A DNA stretch of 64,000 nt, from the NCBI GenBank assembly GCA_021296235.1, contig JAGWAS010000007.1:1-64000 (forward strand). The letters are read 5' to 3'. A program made the position numbers and the translations under genes. Each line of letters begins with the position of its first letter. The first letter of the stretch is position 1. Shown one piece after another: positions 35,608 through 45,062 of this stretch. The stretch is from Paracoccaceae bacterium. Lineage in GTDB: Bacteria > Pseudomonadota > Alphaproteobacteria > Rhodobacterales > Rhodobacteraceae. The notes under the pieces are model-generated. The model was given only the letters and a program-made list of their open reading frames with translations. It was not told the origin of the DNA and searched no databases.

Positions 35608-36477
35608 ATGAAATCCGATGCCGCTGTTGGGCTTCTCGAATGGTGCATTGAAATCGGTGATGACGAGTGCATTGGCGAGGCACCGGTTGACCACTTCAAG
35701 CTTGAAATTCAGGAGAAAAAACGCTTGCAGCGGCATGACGAACCGATCGCAATCGAGCCTGCAATTCGAGGAGATTCAACCTTGCCTGACGCTCCATCAG
35801 CTGTATCGCGAGACAACACTCGTCCTCGAGCAGGCGGACGGGCCGATGAGGTCAAAATGCAGGGACTTGCGATCTCGGAGGCAATCTCGGCGGCAGATGA
35901 CACACGCTCGCTCGAGGCCCTCAGGAAGGCTCTGTCAAACTACAACCACTGCGAACTAAAGAAATTGGCCCAGAATTTGGTGTTTTCCGATGGACACCCT
36001 TGTGCGCATGTCATGATAATCGGTGAGGCACCGGGGGCCGACGAGGATCGGCTCGGGCGGCCTTTCGTTGGCAGGGCAGGCCGGCTACTGGATCGGATGT
36101 TTGCTGAGATTGACCTGAGTCGCGAAGAGGAATCTCCGGAAAGATCATTCTATATAACAAACATCCTGCCCTGGAGACCCCCGGGAAACCGGAATCCCAC
36201 CCCAAACGAGATTGATATGCTGTTGCCATTCGTCAAAAGGCATGTCGAGTTGGTGGAGCCAAAGCTCTTGGTTCTCATGGGCAATATTTCGTGCAATGCA
36301 CTGCTGGGAAAAGGCGCGATCACGAGACGGCACGGAAACTGGCACGAGTGGAAGGGAATTCCGGTCATGCCGATGTATCATCCTGCTTATCTCCTTCGGA
36401 ATCCCGTGGCCAAGGGCGGGGCGTGGATTGACCTTCTGAAGATTCGCGCCTTTCTGATTGAGAAGGGCATGCGATGA
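35608..36477 (+). CDS. Uracil-DNA glycosylase, family 4-like
   Basis: 289 residues. The core (about 130-285) has motif [21 protein letters not shown], the [14 protein letters not shown] segment and motif [12 protein letters not shown]. The N-terminal 110 residues are a low-similarity extension beginning [20 protein letters not shown], which I recall from Rhodobacterales homologs. The four cysteines that hold the iron-sulfur cluster in classical family 4 enzymes are not all present: the position in [18 protein letters not shown] is Leu and the N-terminal pair is single. Catalysis should remain, but the cluster may be absent. moaB overlaps its stop by 4 bp. Confidence 0.85.
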   Translation: MKSDAAVGLLEWCIEIGDDECIGEAPVDHFKLEIQEKKRLQRHDEPIAIEPAIRGDSTLPDAPSAVSRDNTRPRAGGRADEVKMQGLAISEAISAADDTRSLEALRKALSNYNHCELKKLAQNLVFSDGHPCAHVMIIGEAPGADEDRLGRPFVGRAGRLLDRMFAEIDLSREEESPERSFYITNILPWRPPGNRNPTPNEIDMLLPFVKRHVELVEPKLLVLMGNISCNALLGKGAITRRHGNWHEWKGIPVMPMYHPAYLLRNPVAKGGAWIDLLKIRAFLIEKGMR

Positions 36478-37016
36478 GCCGAATTGACGCTGCAAGGGAA
36501 TTCATTTCGTTGAGAATCGCAATTCTTGCTGTGTCTGACACGCGTTCAATCAATGACGACAGGTCGGGATCACTGCTGGAGCAAAAGGCGATTGCTGCAG
36601 GTCACAACGTCAGTTGCCGCCTGCTGATCCCGGATGACAGATCACAAATCGCCCGGCAGCTGCGAATTTGGACACTTGATCCGAATATTGATGTCGTGAT
36701 CAGCACCGGCGGCACGGGATTGACCGGGCGCGATCAGACCGTTGAGGCGCACAGGGATGTTTACGAAAAGGAAATTGAAGCGTTCGGTGCTGTCTTTGCC
36801 GTGGTTTCAATGAAGACCATCGGTGCCTCGGCCGTGCAATCGAGAGCGTGCGCAGGGGTTGCCAATGGAACATATCTGTTTGCTCTTCCAGGCTCTCCCG
36901 GAGCCTGCACCGACGCGTGGAACGAAATTCTTGAGCCGCAGCTGGATTACCGCAATCGGCCGTGCAATTTCGTTGAGATCATGCCGCGATTGGACGAATG
37001 CAAGCGAAGAAAATAG
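36474..37016 (+). CDS. moaB: Molybdenum cofactor biosynthesis protein MoaB
   Basis: 180 residues, MogA/MoaB fold, with the binding loop VVISTGGTGLTGRDQTVEA and the GVANGTYLFALPGSPGACTD segment, including the conserved PGSPGA turn. MoaB-type proteins adenylylate molybdopterin in organisms without mogA. ATG and the preceding stop overlap (ATGA), so it is coupled to the uracil-DNA glycosylase gene. Confidence 0.93.
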   Translation: MSRIDAAREFISLRIAILAVSDTRSINDDRSGSLLEQKAIAAGHNVSCRLLIPDDRSQIARQLRIWTLDPNIDVVISTGGTGLTGRDQTVEAHRDVYEKEIEAFGAVFAVVSMKTIGASAVQSRACAGVANGTYLFALPGSPGACTDAWNEILEPQLDYRNRPCNFVEIMPRLDECKRRK

Positions 37017-37066
37017 TCGGGTTGGATTGAGCGCCGCGGTGGCAATCCCCATCTGCCTTCCAAGGG

Positions 37067-37921
37067 TCAGCGTACAGTCAGATTTTCGTTGCAGCCAACA
37101 AATTCGATGTAGTCTTGGCCCGAAATGAGTGTGACCCGAAGGTTCGAGCGACGGAAAATGGCCATTCCGTCGCCAAAGAAATTCATCTGAGCAATTGCGC
37201 TGAGCCTTCCGCTGTGTTGCTGGTGAAGCAGTGCGTCGCTGAACCAGATGGGGTCACCGGATGACTCAAAGACGGCAGCGGTTCGCGGTCCAATCTTCCC
37301 ATCATAGTCAAACTCATACGTAATTCTGTAACCCTTGCCTGAACCCGACATGTCAATGTTGCATGCGGCGCGGCCCTTCGGGTCTGAGGTGTCCACGCGC
37401 ACCGGGTTTTTGCTCAGCGCCACTTCAATCGCCTTGGCGTTGCGGTGATGGCCGGGGAAAACCTGAAACGGAACCTCAAGGGTAACCGGTACGCAGACAT
37501 TCATGCAGACGCCGAGATGCAGCAACAGGTTGGCTCGTGCCGGTTGCATGTGGTCGAAAGGAATTATCTCAATCGGAAATACAACTTCATCAGCGTATCC
37601 AATGGTTCGCATCCCATTGTCGATGAATACCGAAGGCCGGGGAAAGTGCATCTGAAGTCGGGCCACATTCGATTGTTCAACGAGTTCAAGGCGAGGCGGC
37701 AGACCGAATTCGCCGGGTGCGCGCCAGTATGTCTTCCAGCCTTCGGCAAGTTTGACCTGAATTCCGGACATGTTGACGGTTCCGGATTCCCGTTGCATCC
37801 ACCAGCCAGCAAGGAACCGGTGCTCGGCAAGCGGAGCGCCTGTGTTGAACTGTCCCAAGGCAGCACCGCCCCAGCAAGCCACCGCAAGCAGCGCAGCAAA
37901 TGTCGGCGCAAATCTGGTCAT
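37067..37921 (-). CDS. Periplasmic DsbD N-terminal-domain protein (thiol:disulfide interchange)
   Basis: 284 residues with a signal peptide (MTRFAPTFAALLAVACWGGA, cleaved near residue 23). The mature part is the immunoglobulin-like DsbD alpha domain. The two active cysteines appear as GVCMNVCVPVTLEV (Cys-x3-Cys), the pattern of alphaproteobacterial and ScsB-like forms. The transmembrane beta domain and thioredoxin domain of full DsbD are missing, so a partner such as CcdA must supply electrons. A role in cytochrome c or disulfide reduction is likely. Divergent from YqgE, as in related genomes. Confidence 0.8.
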   Translation of the reverse strand: MTRFAPTFAALLAVACWGGAALGQFNTGAPLAEHRFLAGWWMQRESGTVNMSGIQVKLAEGWKTYWRAPGEFGLPPRLELVEQSNVARLQMHFPRPSVFIDNGMRTIGYADEVVFPIEIIPFDHMQPARANLLLHLGVCMNVCVPVTLEVPFQVFPGHHRNAKAIEVALSKNPVRVDTSDPKGRAACNIDMSGSGKGYRITYEFDYDGKIGPRTAAVFESSGDPIWFSDALLHQQHSGRLSAIAQMNFFGDGMAIFRRSNLRVTLISGQDYIEFVGCNENLTVR

Positions 37922-38044
37922 CGCATCCTGTCAATCTCTCCGGGAACGGTACTGGACAGCAAAATTGACCTGAAATCAACTTTTGGAGAGCGGGAGTGGC
38001 GTTGCATGTAGACATAAAAAAAACCTTTCAAATGAAGCGTTGCG

Positions 38045-38072
38045 TTGACATTGCTTCGTGTTGCGTCATTCT
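38045..38072 (+). promoter_or_regulatory. Possible sigma-70 promoter for YqgE
   Basis: A perfect TTGACA at 38045-38050 is followed 16 bases later by CATTCT at 38067-38072, a weak -10. It lies 48 bases upstream of the TTG start. The -10 matches only partly, so the call is tentative. Confidence 0.4.
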
Positions 38073-38120
38073 TGAAACAAATGGCATGCCTGTAACGGGT
38101 GCATTCCGAAGGAATTTGTC

Positions 38121-38684
38121 TTGCAGATCGAACGATACCTCAGCGGAAAAATGTTGATTGCCATGCCGGACATGGCGGATCCTCGATTTCGCAAGAGCGT
38201 GATTCTCATGCTTGATCATACCGAAAAGGAAGCGATGGGCGTTGTCGTGAACAAGGTCGCCGGCAGCGTTTGTGCGACCCAGATTTCAGATTCCAGCGAA
38301 GATTCGATTGATGATGCGTTGATTCTTCCGTTGCATGACGGTGGTCCAGTGGATCCCGAACGCATCCTGGTGATTCATTCCGGAGATGGTTCAGAGTACC
38401 CTTCCACGAAGGTCATCAACAAGGACTTCTGCATGACCCTTACTCCCGACATCTTTGAGGATCTGTCCCGCGGAAGCGGTCCACAGGAATGCCTTCTTGT
38501 GCTGAGCTATTCCGGTTGGGCCGGAGGTCAGCTTGAAAGTGAAATTGCCAGCAATGCTTGGCTTGTTTGCGACGCAAACCCAAAACTCGTGTTCAGAACC
38601 GAAACACACCTCAAATGGGAAGCTGCCATCAGGTCGCTTGGCGTCAGCCCGGAAATGCTGGCTTCCAGCGGCGGATCAGCTTAG
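38121..38684 (+). CDS. YqgE/AlgH family protein
   Basis: 187 residues from a TTG at 38121 (QIERYLSGKMLIAMPDMADP), the family's usual start. Conserved blocks RFRKSVILMLDHTEKEAMGV and GGPVDPERILVIHS are present, and the C-terminal SYSGWAGGQLESEIASNAWL is the family signature. The biochemical role is unsettled; AlgH affects alginate regulation in Pseudomonas. Its end overlaps the convergent t6A synthase gene by 9 bp. Confidence 0.9.
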   Translation: MQIERYLSGKMLIAMPDMADPRFRKSVILMLDHTEKEAMGVVVNKVAGSVCATQISDSSEDSIDDALILPLHDGGPVDPERILVIHSGDGSEYPSTKVINKDFCMTLTPDIFEDLSRGSGPQECLLVLSYSGWAGGQLESEIASNAWLVCDANPKLVFRTETHLKWEAAIRSLGVSPEMLASSGGSA

Positions 38685-39626
38685 CGGCTGACAGGATGCC
38701 CGTCTCAGCCTGTCGTTGATGGCTTTTCCCAATCCGGATTCTGGTATTGGCGAAACCGCGATGGTTGCCCCGCCAATTCGCAATGCGAATTCATCGGCCG
38801 CTCGAAGAAGGCTGTAGAAGCGCGCCGCAGCTTCGTTCAGGTCGCCCTTGGGTGAGAGGTTGAGTTCCCCGGTTGGTCCATGCAATCCAAATCCCAGCAA
38901 AACCTCGCCGTCCAACTCCGACACCGCGTTCATGCGGACGCGCGATCGGGGGGAATAGTGGACCGCCATTTGGCCGGGCGAAACCACTTCCGTCGGGCTC
39001 GGATCAATCACAAGCTTGATCCCCAGCCGTTCTTCGATGATCTCCGCTGACAGTGCTCCCGGGCGCAGAAGTTCCAGCCCGCGCCCCGTTGAGCGAAACA
39101 CGGTTGACTCCAGCCCGCACGGGCAAGCTCCCGCGTCAATCACGGCATCGGCTCGGCCGTTCAGGTCCGCAATCACATGATCGGCATTTGTTGGGCTGAC
39201 CCGGCCGGACATGTTTGCGGACGGCGCAGCAACCGGAATGCCTGCGGTTTCGATCAACTCCCTGGCCAAGTTATGGGAGGGTATGCGGACCGCCAGTGTT
39301 TGCCGATTTGGGCTCACGAGTCGTGATATTCCCGAGTCCGCCAGCAACGGTAGGACAAGCGTAAGTGGACCCGGCCAAAATGTATCGGCGGCCCGTTGCG
39401 AGAGGGGATCAAAGCGGACCAGTCGCTTGGCGTCGGCGACGTGTGCCAAATGTACGATAAGAGGGTTGTTCGCCGGTCTGCCTTTTGCGGCAAACAATGC
39501 CGCCACAGCAAGATCGTTGGTGGCATCGGCACCAAGCCCGTAGACGGTTTCGGTCGGAAACGCCACCAGCTTGCCCGCCCTCAGCAGATTCGCGCCGCGG
39601 GCAACCGACCTCGGGCTCGCACTCAT
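38676..39626 (-). CDS. L-threonylcarbamoyladenylate synthase (Sua5/TsaC family)
   Basis: 316 residues from ATG 39626; the frame extends to 39728 without homology. The N-terminal YrdC domain has FPTETVYGLGADA, KGRPANNPLIVHL and the KxR/SxN set in AAPSANMSGRVSPT. A C-terminal Sua5 domain (about 215-316; VVSPGQMAVHYSPRSR) marks this as the longer Sua5-type enzyme. It makes threonylcarbamoyl-AMP from threonine, bicarbonate and ATP for t6A37 in tRNAs. Divergent from the acyl-CoA dehydrogenase. Confidence 0.93.
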   Translation of the reverse strand: MSASPRSVARGANLLRAGKLVAFPTETVYGLGADATNDLAVAALFAAKGRPANNPLIVHLAHVADAKRLVRFDPLSQRAADTFWPGPLTLVLPLLADSGISRLVSPNRQTLAVRIPSHNLARELIETAGIPVAAPSANMSGRVSPTNADHVIADLNGRADAVIDAGACPCGLESTVFRSTGRGLELLRPGALSAEIIEERLGIKLVIDPSPTEVVSPGQMAVHYSPRSRVRMNAVSELDGEVLLGFGLHGPTGELNLSPKGDLNEAAARFYSLLRAADEFALRIGGATIAVSPIPESGLGKAINDRLRRASCQPLS

Positions 39627-39773
39627 TCTGACTGTGGCCAATTTGATTGATCCGTGTGTGGTGGACGTATGTGGTGGACGCAATCCTGCCCACCGGTCTA
39701 TTACAGCAAACTTGAACCGCACCGGCAAGTGTTGCGGGACGCATTCAGCCTACAGAGACAACCATGACAAGAC

Positions 39774-41486
39774 ATGCGCTACATTCCTCCTGTTGACGAG
39801 CACATCTTCGTGCTTCGGAATGTCGTCGGGTTGGGTGAACCCTCCTGCTTCGGAAGTTTTGCGGAGTTGGAAGAGGAGCACGTTGCCGAAATACTGGCAG
39901 GTGCCGGAAAGTTGGCGGAAAAGATACTGCATCCGCTGCAACGAGCGGGAGACATGCATCCCGCGCGGTTAAGCAACGGGGATGTCTTGACGTCGCCGGG
40001 TTTTGCCGGGGGCTATCGTGCGATTGCCGAGGGCGGTTGGGTTGGCATTGCTGCCAGCCCGGAGTTTGGCGGCGCAGGATTGCCGGCATTGCTTGCCAAT
40101 GCCGTTAACGAAATGCTCAACGGCGCTTGCATGTCTCTGGGACTGAATCCGCTGCTGAGTCAGAGCCAAATCAGGGCACTTGAAGCCCATGCCTCCGACG
40201 AGATCAAGAAGATCTACCTTCCCCGGCTGATTTCGGGTGAGTGGTTCGGAACCATGAACATAACCGAACCCGAAGCAGGTTCGGATGTCGGAAACCTGAA
40301 AAGCATCGCCGAACCGGATGTGGATGGATCATTCAAATTGACCGGGCGGAAGATCTTCATCAGCTGGGCCGATGCCGACTTTGCCGAAAACGTCTGCCAC
40401 CTGGTGCTGGCACGGCTGCCGTCCGCCCCGGCCGGCACGAAGGGATTGTCGCTTTTCGTGGTGCCAAAGTTCATTCCCGATGAAGATGGCAAGCCGGGAA
40501 GGCGCAACAGCGTGCGGATCACTTCGCTTGAGGACAAGCTGGGCATTCATGGGTCACCAACCGCGGTTGTTGAACATGATCGGGCCAAGGGTTGGATGAT
40601 CGGCGGGGCAAATGGCGGCATGCGCGCCATGTTCACGATGATGAATTTTGCAAGACTCGGTGTCGGATGCCAAGGTGTTGGAGTGGCTGAAGCCGCAACA
40701 CAGCTGGCAGCCAGTTTTGCCAAGGATCGCCGGCAGGGCAAGCCAAGCCGAACCGACGGAACCGATTCAATCTCCGGCCATGCCAACGTTCGGCGCACGC
40801 TGGCCCTGATGGTGTCTCAAGTGCAGGCGGCGAGGGCCATATGTGCGTCCTGTGCCCGCGCGATTGATCTTGCCGGTTCAACGGGTGAGGAAGGGTGGAG
40901 CCGGCGCGCGGCACTGCTGACACCCGTAGCCAAGGTCTTCGGATCGGAGACCGGAATTGAAGTTGCATTGAAGGGCATCGCGGTGCATGGCGGCATGGGT
41001 TACGTCGAGGGAACGGGGGCAGCACAGTTTCTCAGGGATGCATTGGTTGCGACAATCTATGAGGGCACAAACGGAGTTCAGGCAATTGATCTTGTTACCC
41101 GAAAGCTGGACGGTGGCGAGCCGATTCGGCTGCTGGATGAGATTGAAGCGGAACTGGATTTGGCCGAAGGGCGGGCAGGTGGGTTCGTTGGCACTGCGAG
41201 GCAGGCATTGGAAAAAGTCAGGGGCGCAACGGAATGGATGACGGAGCAGACTGACGTGAATGAGCGAATCGCCGGCTCCGAACCCTATTTGCGTGCCTTG
41301 GCACTGCTGCTTGGCGCCGTCTTTCACATTCGAGCGCACCTGGCCGTCGGCGGCACCGGTCGCCGGGCGCACTTGGCTGAGGTGTTTGTTGGCAGGCTGT
41401 TGCCGGCCTGCAGTTGGCATTGCCGCGAGGCAACGCTCGGTTCGGATGATCTCTTTGGAATTTCCGATCATGAATTCGTCAGCTGA
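39774..41486 (+). CDS. Acyl-CoA dehydrogenase, long form with C-terminal domain
   Basis: 570 residues, the length of the DmdC/AcdA-like group. FAD-binding and substrate motifs are seen in TMNITEPEAGSDVGNLKS and GRKIFISWADAD. The catalytic base Glu lies in ATIYEGTNGVQAIDLV, and the extra C-terminal helical domain (about 470-570) is the acyl-CoA dehydrogenase C-terminal domain of this subgroup. Homologs oxidise medium-chain or methylmercaptopropionyl-CoA; the substrate cannot be fixed here because no enoyl-CoA hydratase adjoins it. It overlaps the MBL gene by 17 bp and is coupled to it. Confidence 0.88.
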   Translation: MRYIPPVDEHIFVLRNVVGLGEPSCFGSFAELEEEHVAEILAGAGKLAEKILHPLQRAGDMHPARLSNGDVLTSPGFAGGYRAIAEGGWVGIAASPEFGGAGLPALLANAVNEMLNGACMSLGLNPLLSQSQIRALEAHASDEIKKIYLPRLISGEWFGTMNITEPEAGSDVGNLKSIAEPDVDGSFKLTGRKIFISWADADFAENVCHLVLARLPSAPAGTKGLSLFVVPKFIPDEDGKPGRRNSVRITSLEDKLGIHGSPTAVVEHDRAKGWMIGGANGGMRAMFTMMNFARLGVGCQGVGVAEAATQLAASFAKDRRQGKPSRTDGTDSISGHANVRRTLALMVSQVQAARAICASCARAIDLAGSTGEEGWSRRAALLTPVAKVFGSETGIEVALKGIAVHGGMGYVEGTGAAQFLRDALVATIYEGTNGVQAIDLVTRKLDGGEPIRLLDEIEAELDLAEGRAGGFVGTARQALEKVRGATEWMTEQTDVNERIAGSEPYLRALALLLGAVFHIRAHLAVGGTGRRAHLAEVFVGRLLPACSWHCREATLGSDDLFGISDHEFVS

Positions 41487-42531
41487 CTCCGCAGCAGCGG
41501 AGGTTTCGGAGCTTCGGTTTCCCTGCGCCGACGCACCGGTGCCGGGCATGCCGGTTGAAATCAGTGATGGCGTTTTATGGTTCCGGTTTCCACTGCCGAT
41601 GGCACTGGATCATGTGAATGTCTATGCCCTGCGCGATATGGATGGTTGGACCGTTGTTGACACAGGTATCAATTCCTCCTTGACCAGAAAGATCTGGTTG
41701 GAGGTCATGGCCGGACCCCTCGGCGGAAGGCCGGTCAGACGGGTGGTTTTGACCCATCACCATCCCGACCATGTGGGTCTTGCCGGTTGGTTCAAACATG
41801 AATTTGGCGCGGAGATTTGGTCCACGAGGGTCGCCTGGCTGATGGCCAGGATGCTGACTTTGGACGTTCAGCCCCGCCACACCCCTGAATCGATAAGGTT
41901 TTACCGTGATGCGGGCGTGCCGGAGGATATGATTGCGGCGAGGTCCCGGGAGCGACCGTTCAACTTTGCCGACATTGTGCATCCGGTACCGGCTGGTTTC
42001 CGGCGCATCCAGGACGGCGAAACGGTCGAATTCGGCAGGCGCAGTTGGCGTGTAAGGTTTGGCGGAGGACATGCACCCGACCATGCGACCTTCTGGTGCA
42101 GGGAAGATGCGTTGATCATCGGAGGTGATCAATTCCTCGCCGACATTTCGCCCAATATTGGTGTCTACCCGACAGAGCCGGAGGCCAATCCGCTTCGTGA
42201 TTGGCTGGAATCGTGCGCGAGGTTTCAAGATCATGCCGACAATGAGTCGCTTGTCCTTGTGGGGCACAAGGTGCCGTACACGGGACTGGAAGTGCGCCTT
42301 CGGCAACTTGTCGAAAATCACATTTCCGCACTTGGCAGGCTGCGCGAACATTTGATTCAACCGAGATCCGCCGCCGATTGCCTGAAGGTCCTCTTCAAGC
42401 GAGACATTGATCAGGAGAATTACGGCTTTGCGATCGTCGAATCGGTGGCGCACCTGAATTTTCTTCACCAGGGGGGCGAAGCTTCCCGATCGCGCCGGAA
42501 CGATGGGGCATGGCAATTCATTGCAAACTGA
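41470..42531 (+). CDS. MBL-fold metallo-hydrolase (glyoxalase II-like)
   Basis: 353 residues from ATG 41470, inside the last codons of the acyl-CoA dehydrogenase. The metal-binding motif is intact: LTHHHPDHVGLAGWF (His-x-His-x-Asp-His), with later ligands in GGGHAPDHATFWC, the Asp of IIGGDQF and the His in VGHKVPYTGLEV. A long insert of about 60 residues (MLTLDVQPRHTPESIRFYRD) and a winged-helix-like C-terminal end are typical of large MBL proteins near acyl-CoA dehydrogenases. A thioesterase-like job on acyl-CoA products is possible. Confidence 0.85.
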   Translation: MNSSADSAAAEVSELRFPCADAPVPGMPVEISDGVLWFRFPLPMALDHVNVYALRDMDGWTVVDTGINSSLTRKIWLEVMAGPLGGRPVRRVVLTHHHPDHVGLAGWFKHEFGAEIWSTRVAWLMARMLTLDVQPRHTPESIRFYRDAGVPEDMIAARSRERPFNFADIVHPVPAGFRRIQDGETVEFGRRSWRVRFGGGHAPDHATFWCREDALIIGGDQFLADISPNIGVYPTEPEANPLRDWLESCARFQDHADNESLVLVGHKVPYTGLEVRLRQLVENHISALGRLREHLIQPRSAADCLKVLFKRDIDQENYGFAIVESVAHLNFLHQGGEASRSRRNDGAWQFIAN

Positions 42532-42669
42532 CAGTCGGCAAACAGCAAACCTGTTGGCATTCCGAAGATCGGTGATTGCCGAGTTGAATTTTCAGGCAGG
42601 TTGCGGCAGGAAGGCGCGTCTCCGGCGCCCGGCGCAGGGCAGACCGAACTTCGAAGAAGGAAATTGTCG

Positions 42670-42804
42670 ATGAGCGACCATGAGCATGGATCAATGGACA
42701 TCACCGGGCACGAGCGGGATTTTGCCGGCTTTGTGAAATTCACCGCCTGGGTTTGCGCGGTCATAATTTTTGCACTGATTTTTCTGGCTGTCTTCAACAG
42801 CTGA
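42670..42804 (+). CDS. Minimal aa3-type cytochrome c oxidase subunit IV
   Basis: 44 residues from ATG 42670 with an AGAAGGA site. The sequence (MSDHEHGSMDITGHERDFAG) and one membrane helix (WVCAVIIFALIFLAVFN) match the single-helix bacterial aa3 oxidase subunit IV family found in alphaproteobacteria. It packs at the outside of the oxidase core and is not essential for catalysis in known cases. Confidence 0.85.
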   Translation: MSDHEHGSMDITGHERDFAGFVKFTAWVCAVIIFALIFLAVFNS

Positions 42805-42873
42805 AGACAATGTCGGTTTTCCGTGAACCAAGGCGGGTTCGGATTGACCTGCCAGATGGTCAGGAATTGGCAA

Positions 42874-42893
42874 CGCCGCCTGATCCGGCGGCG
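42874..42893. terminator. Candidate bidirectional terminator hairpin
   Basis: CGCCGCC at 42874-42880 and GGCGGCG at 42887-42893 form a perfect 7-bp GC stem with a 6-base loop, between the convergent ends of the oxidase subunit gene and rpsU. No T-run lies on either side, so termination would need another factor. Confidence 0.4.
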
Positions 42894-42914
42894 CATCCAT
42901 GAGCAGTTGGGAGT

Positions 42915-43118
42915 TCAGCCACCTTCCCTAAGCGCGCGCTTCCGGGCTAGCTTTCTGGCGCGCCTAATGGCTTCGGCTTTTTCCCGTGCCCTCTTTTCCG
43001 ATGGTTTTTCATAGTGTTGTCGGAGTTTCATCTCCCTGAACACACCTTCCCTTTGCAGCTTCTTCTTAAGAACGCGCAGGGCTTGGTCAACATTGTTGTC
43101 CCGGACTTGAACGTGCAT
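42915..43118 (-). CDS. rpsU: 30S ribosomal protein S21
   Basis: 67 residues, almost entirely the S21 family: [20 protein letters not shown], then [20 protein letters not shown] and a very basic C-terminal end ([16 protein letters not shown]). An AAAGGAATT site precedes the ATG. S21 binds at the platform of the 30S subunit. Its position next to the COQ9 gene is typical of Rhodobacterales. Confidence 0.96.
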   Translation of the reverse strand: MHVQVRDNNVDQALRVLKKKLQREGVFREMKLRQHYEKPSEKRAREKAEAIRRARKLARKRALREGG

Positions 43119-43350
43119 CTAATTCCTTTGCTGTGTGTTTTGCGTGTGTTGCGAACTTGAACTTTATGTGCGCCCTATATCAACCCGATCCCGACCCGTC
43201 CACCTCGCAGTTGACGACTGTTCCGCGGATTCGGCGATTCCCGCACGCCTTACCGAATCTTGACCCACCGGCATAAGTTTGAGTGGACAATTGATGATGA
43301 AGTCAAGGCGCAGAAATGATATTGCAGATTGGAGCCAATCGGGGAAGGCA

Positions 43351-44070
43351 ATGACCAGTCAAGCGAACAGCGGGCCAAGTGGCAAAGTGAATCTCAGAAG
43401 GCAATTGATGTTGACGGCATTGGAGAATGTCCCGTTCGAAGGTTGGAGTTCGGCGAACTTCCATCGTGCCATTGGATGCATCGGGGCTGATCCTGCTGAG
43501 GCAAGGCGGGCATGTCCGGCTGGTGCACTTGATCTTGCACTGGAGTTTCAGTGCTGGGGCGACGACCTCATGGCAATTGAACTTGAATCTGCCGATCTTG
43601 GGACGATGCGCATGAACGAACGGGTTGCAACAGCGGTGGAAGCGAGGCTCAATGTGGTGGCCGAACACCGTGAGGCAGTCAGGAGGGTCATGACGTTGTT
43701 TTCGCTGCCATTCAATGGCAGTCGAGGGGCACGTTCCCTGTGGCGCACTGCCGACCGAATCTGGAATTTGCTTGGGGACAATTCTGACGACTACAACTGG
43801 TACACCAAGCGGGCAATGTTGTCGGCAGTTATCGGCTCATCCGTTCTCTATTGGCTTGGTGATTCGGGGTCGGAGGTTTCGACGAGAGGGTTCATCGACA
43901 GGCGCATCAGCGATGTGATGCGGGTTGAGGCCATGAAGAAGCAAATGAGAAACATGCCTGGCGGCGCCAGCATTCTCGGCGCGGTCGAGGGGCTTGCGCG
44001 TTCGGTCCGGCCGCCGATGCACCGCAAGGAACAGTATCCGGGTTGGATGGCGGCTGGAGGTCAGGAATGA
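43351..44070 (+). CDS. COQ9-family ubiquinone biosynthesis protein
   Basis: 239 residues from ATG 43351, preceded by GGGGAAGG; the frame extends upstream to 43279 but the extra part is not conserved. The N-terminal TetR-like segment (LTALENVPFEGWSSANFHRA) is followed by the COQ9 domain with RTADRIWNLLGDNSDDYNWY and TKRAMLSAVIGSSVLYWLGD. Eukaryotic COQ9 presents quinone intermediates to the hydroxylase COQ7. Coupled by an ATGA overlap to the quinone oxidoreductase. ubiA lies 13 kb away. Confidence 0.9.
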   Translation: MTSQANSGPSGKVNLRRQLMLTALENVPFEGWSSANFHRAIGCIGADPAEARRACPAGALDLALEFQCWGDDLMAIELESADLGTMRMNERVATAVEARLNVVAEHREAVRRVMTLFSLPFNGSRGARSLWRTADRIWNLLGDNSDDYNWYTKRAMLSAVIGSSVLYWLGDSGSEVSTRGFIDRRISDVMRVEAMKKQMRNMPGGASILGAVEGLARSVRPPMHRKEQYPGWMAAGGQE

Positions 44071-45062
44071 ACAACGGAGCCATGAAAGTCGTTGAGATCA
44101 CAGAAGCGGGCAACGCCGATGTGTTGAAGCTCACCGAAAGACCGGTTCCGGAACCGGGGCACGGCCGAATTGTCATCAGGAATGCTGCTGCCGGTGTCAA
44201 CCGTCCCGATGTGCTGCAGCGCTCCGGTCTTTACAGGCCGCCGCCCGGTGCGTCCGACCTGCCCGGTCTTGAGTCTGCCGGTACGATCCATGCGGTGGGA
44301 ACGGGAGTTGATCGCTGGCGGGTAGGGGACCGAGTAACCGCGTTGTTGCCGGGAGGCGGATATGCCGAGTTTTCGGAGACATCGGCGAGTCATGCCTTGC
44401 CGGTTCCCGATGGAATCGGAATGAAGGCGGCCGCAGCGCTTTGCGAGACCGCGTTCACGGTCTGGAGCAACGTTTTCATGAGAGGTGGTCTTAAGGCAGG
44501 CGAGGCATTTCTTGTTCATGGGGGTTCCTCGGGCATCGGAACGATGGCAATCATGCTTGCATCGACATTCGGGGCGAGGGTGTTTGCCACCGCCGGAAGC
44601 GAAGCCAAATGTCGGGAATGCGAAAAATTGGGTGCCGACCGGGCCGTGAACTACCGAGAGGATGATTTTGTCGGCGTTACAAGGGAACTTACCGGCGGAA
44701 GGGGTGTTGATGTCATTCTGGACATGGTCGGTGGCGACTACATCCCGAGGAACATCAAGGCATTGGCGGATGATGGACGCCTGGTTCAAATTGCGTTTCT
44801 GCAAGGACCCAAAGTCGAGTTGAACTTTGCCCAGTTGATGACAAGACGGTTGACGATCACCGGCAGCACATTGCGGCCCCAATCGGAGATTGCCAAAGCT
44901 CGAATCGCGAGTGATCTTGAGAGGAACGTATGGCCGTTGCTGGCGTCAGGCAGGCTGGCCCCCGTGATGGACTCTGAGTTTCCGTTGCGGGAAGCAGCTG
45001 CTGCGCACCGGCGGATGGAAAGCTCGCAGCATGTCGGAAAGATCATCCTGACCATGAATTAA
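44067..45062 (+). CDS. NADPH-quinone oxidoreductase (zeta-crystallin/PIG3 type)
   Basis: 331 residues of the medium-chain dehydrogenase superfamily without structural zinc cysteines. N-terminal GroES-like domain (AAGVNRPDVLQRSGLYRPPP) and Rossmann domain with the NADPH loop FLVHGGSSGIGTMAIMLAS are seen, with AVNYREDDF after. This is the PIG3-like quinone reductase group. The ATG overlaps the COQ9 stop (ATGA). A link to the ubiquinone step is suggested by position only. Confidence 0.88.
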   Translation: MNNGAMKVVEITEAGNADVLKLTERPVPEPGHGRIVIRNAAAGVNRPDVLQRSGLYRPPPGASDLPGLESAGTIHAVGTGVDRWRVGDRVTALLPGGGYAEFSETSASHALPVPDGIGMKAAAALCETAFTVWSNVFMRGGLKAGEAFLVHGGSSGIGTMAIMLASTFGARVFATAGSEAKCRECEKLGADRAVNYREDDFVGVTRELTGGRGVDVILDMVGGDYIPRNIKALADDGRLVQIAFLQGPKVELNFAQLMTRRLTITGSTLRPQSEIAKARIASDLERNVWPLLASGRLAPVMDSEFPLREAAAAHRRMESSQHVGKIILTMN

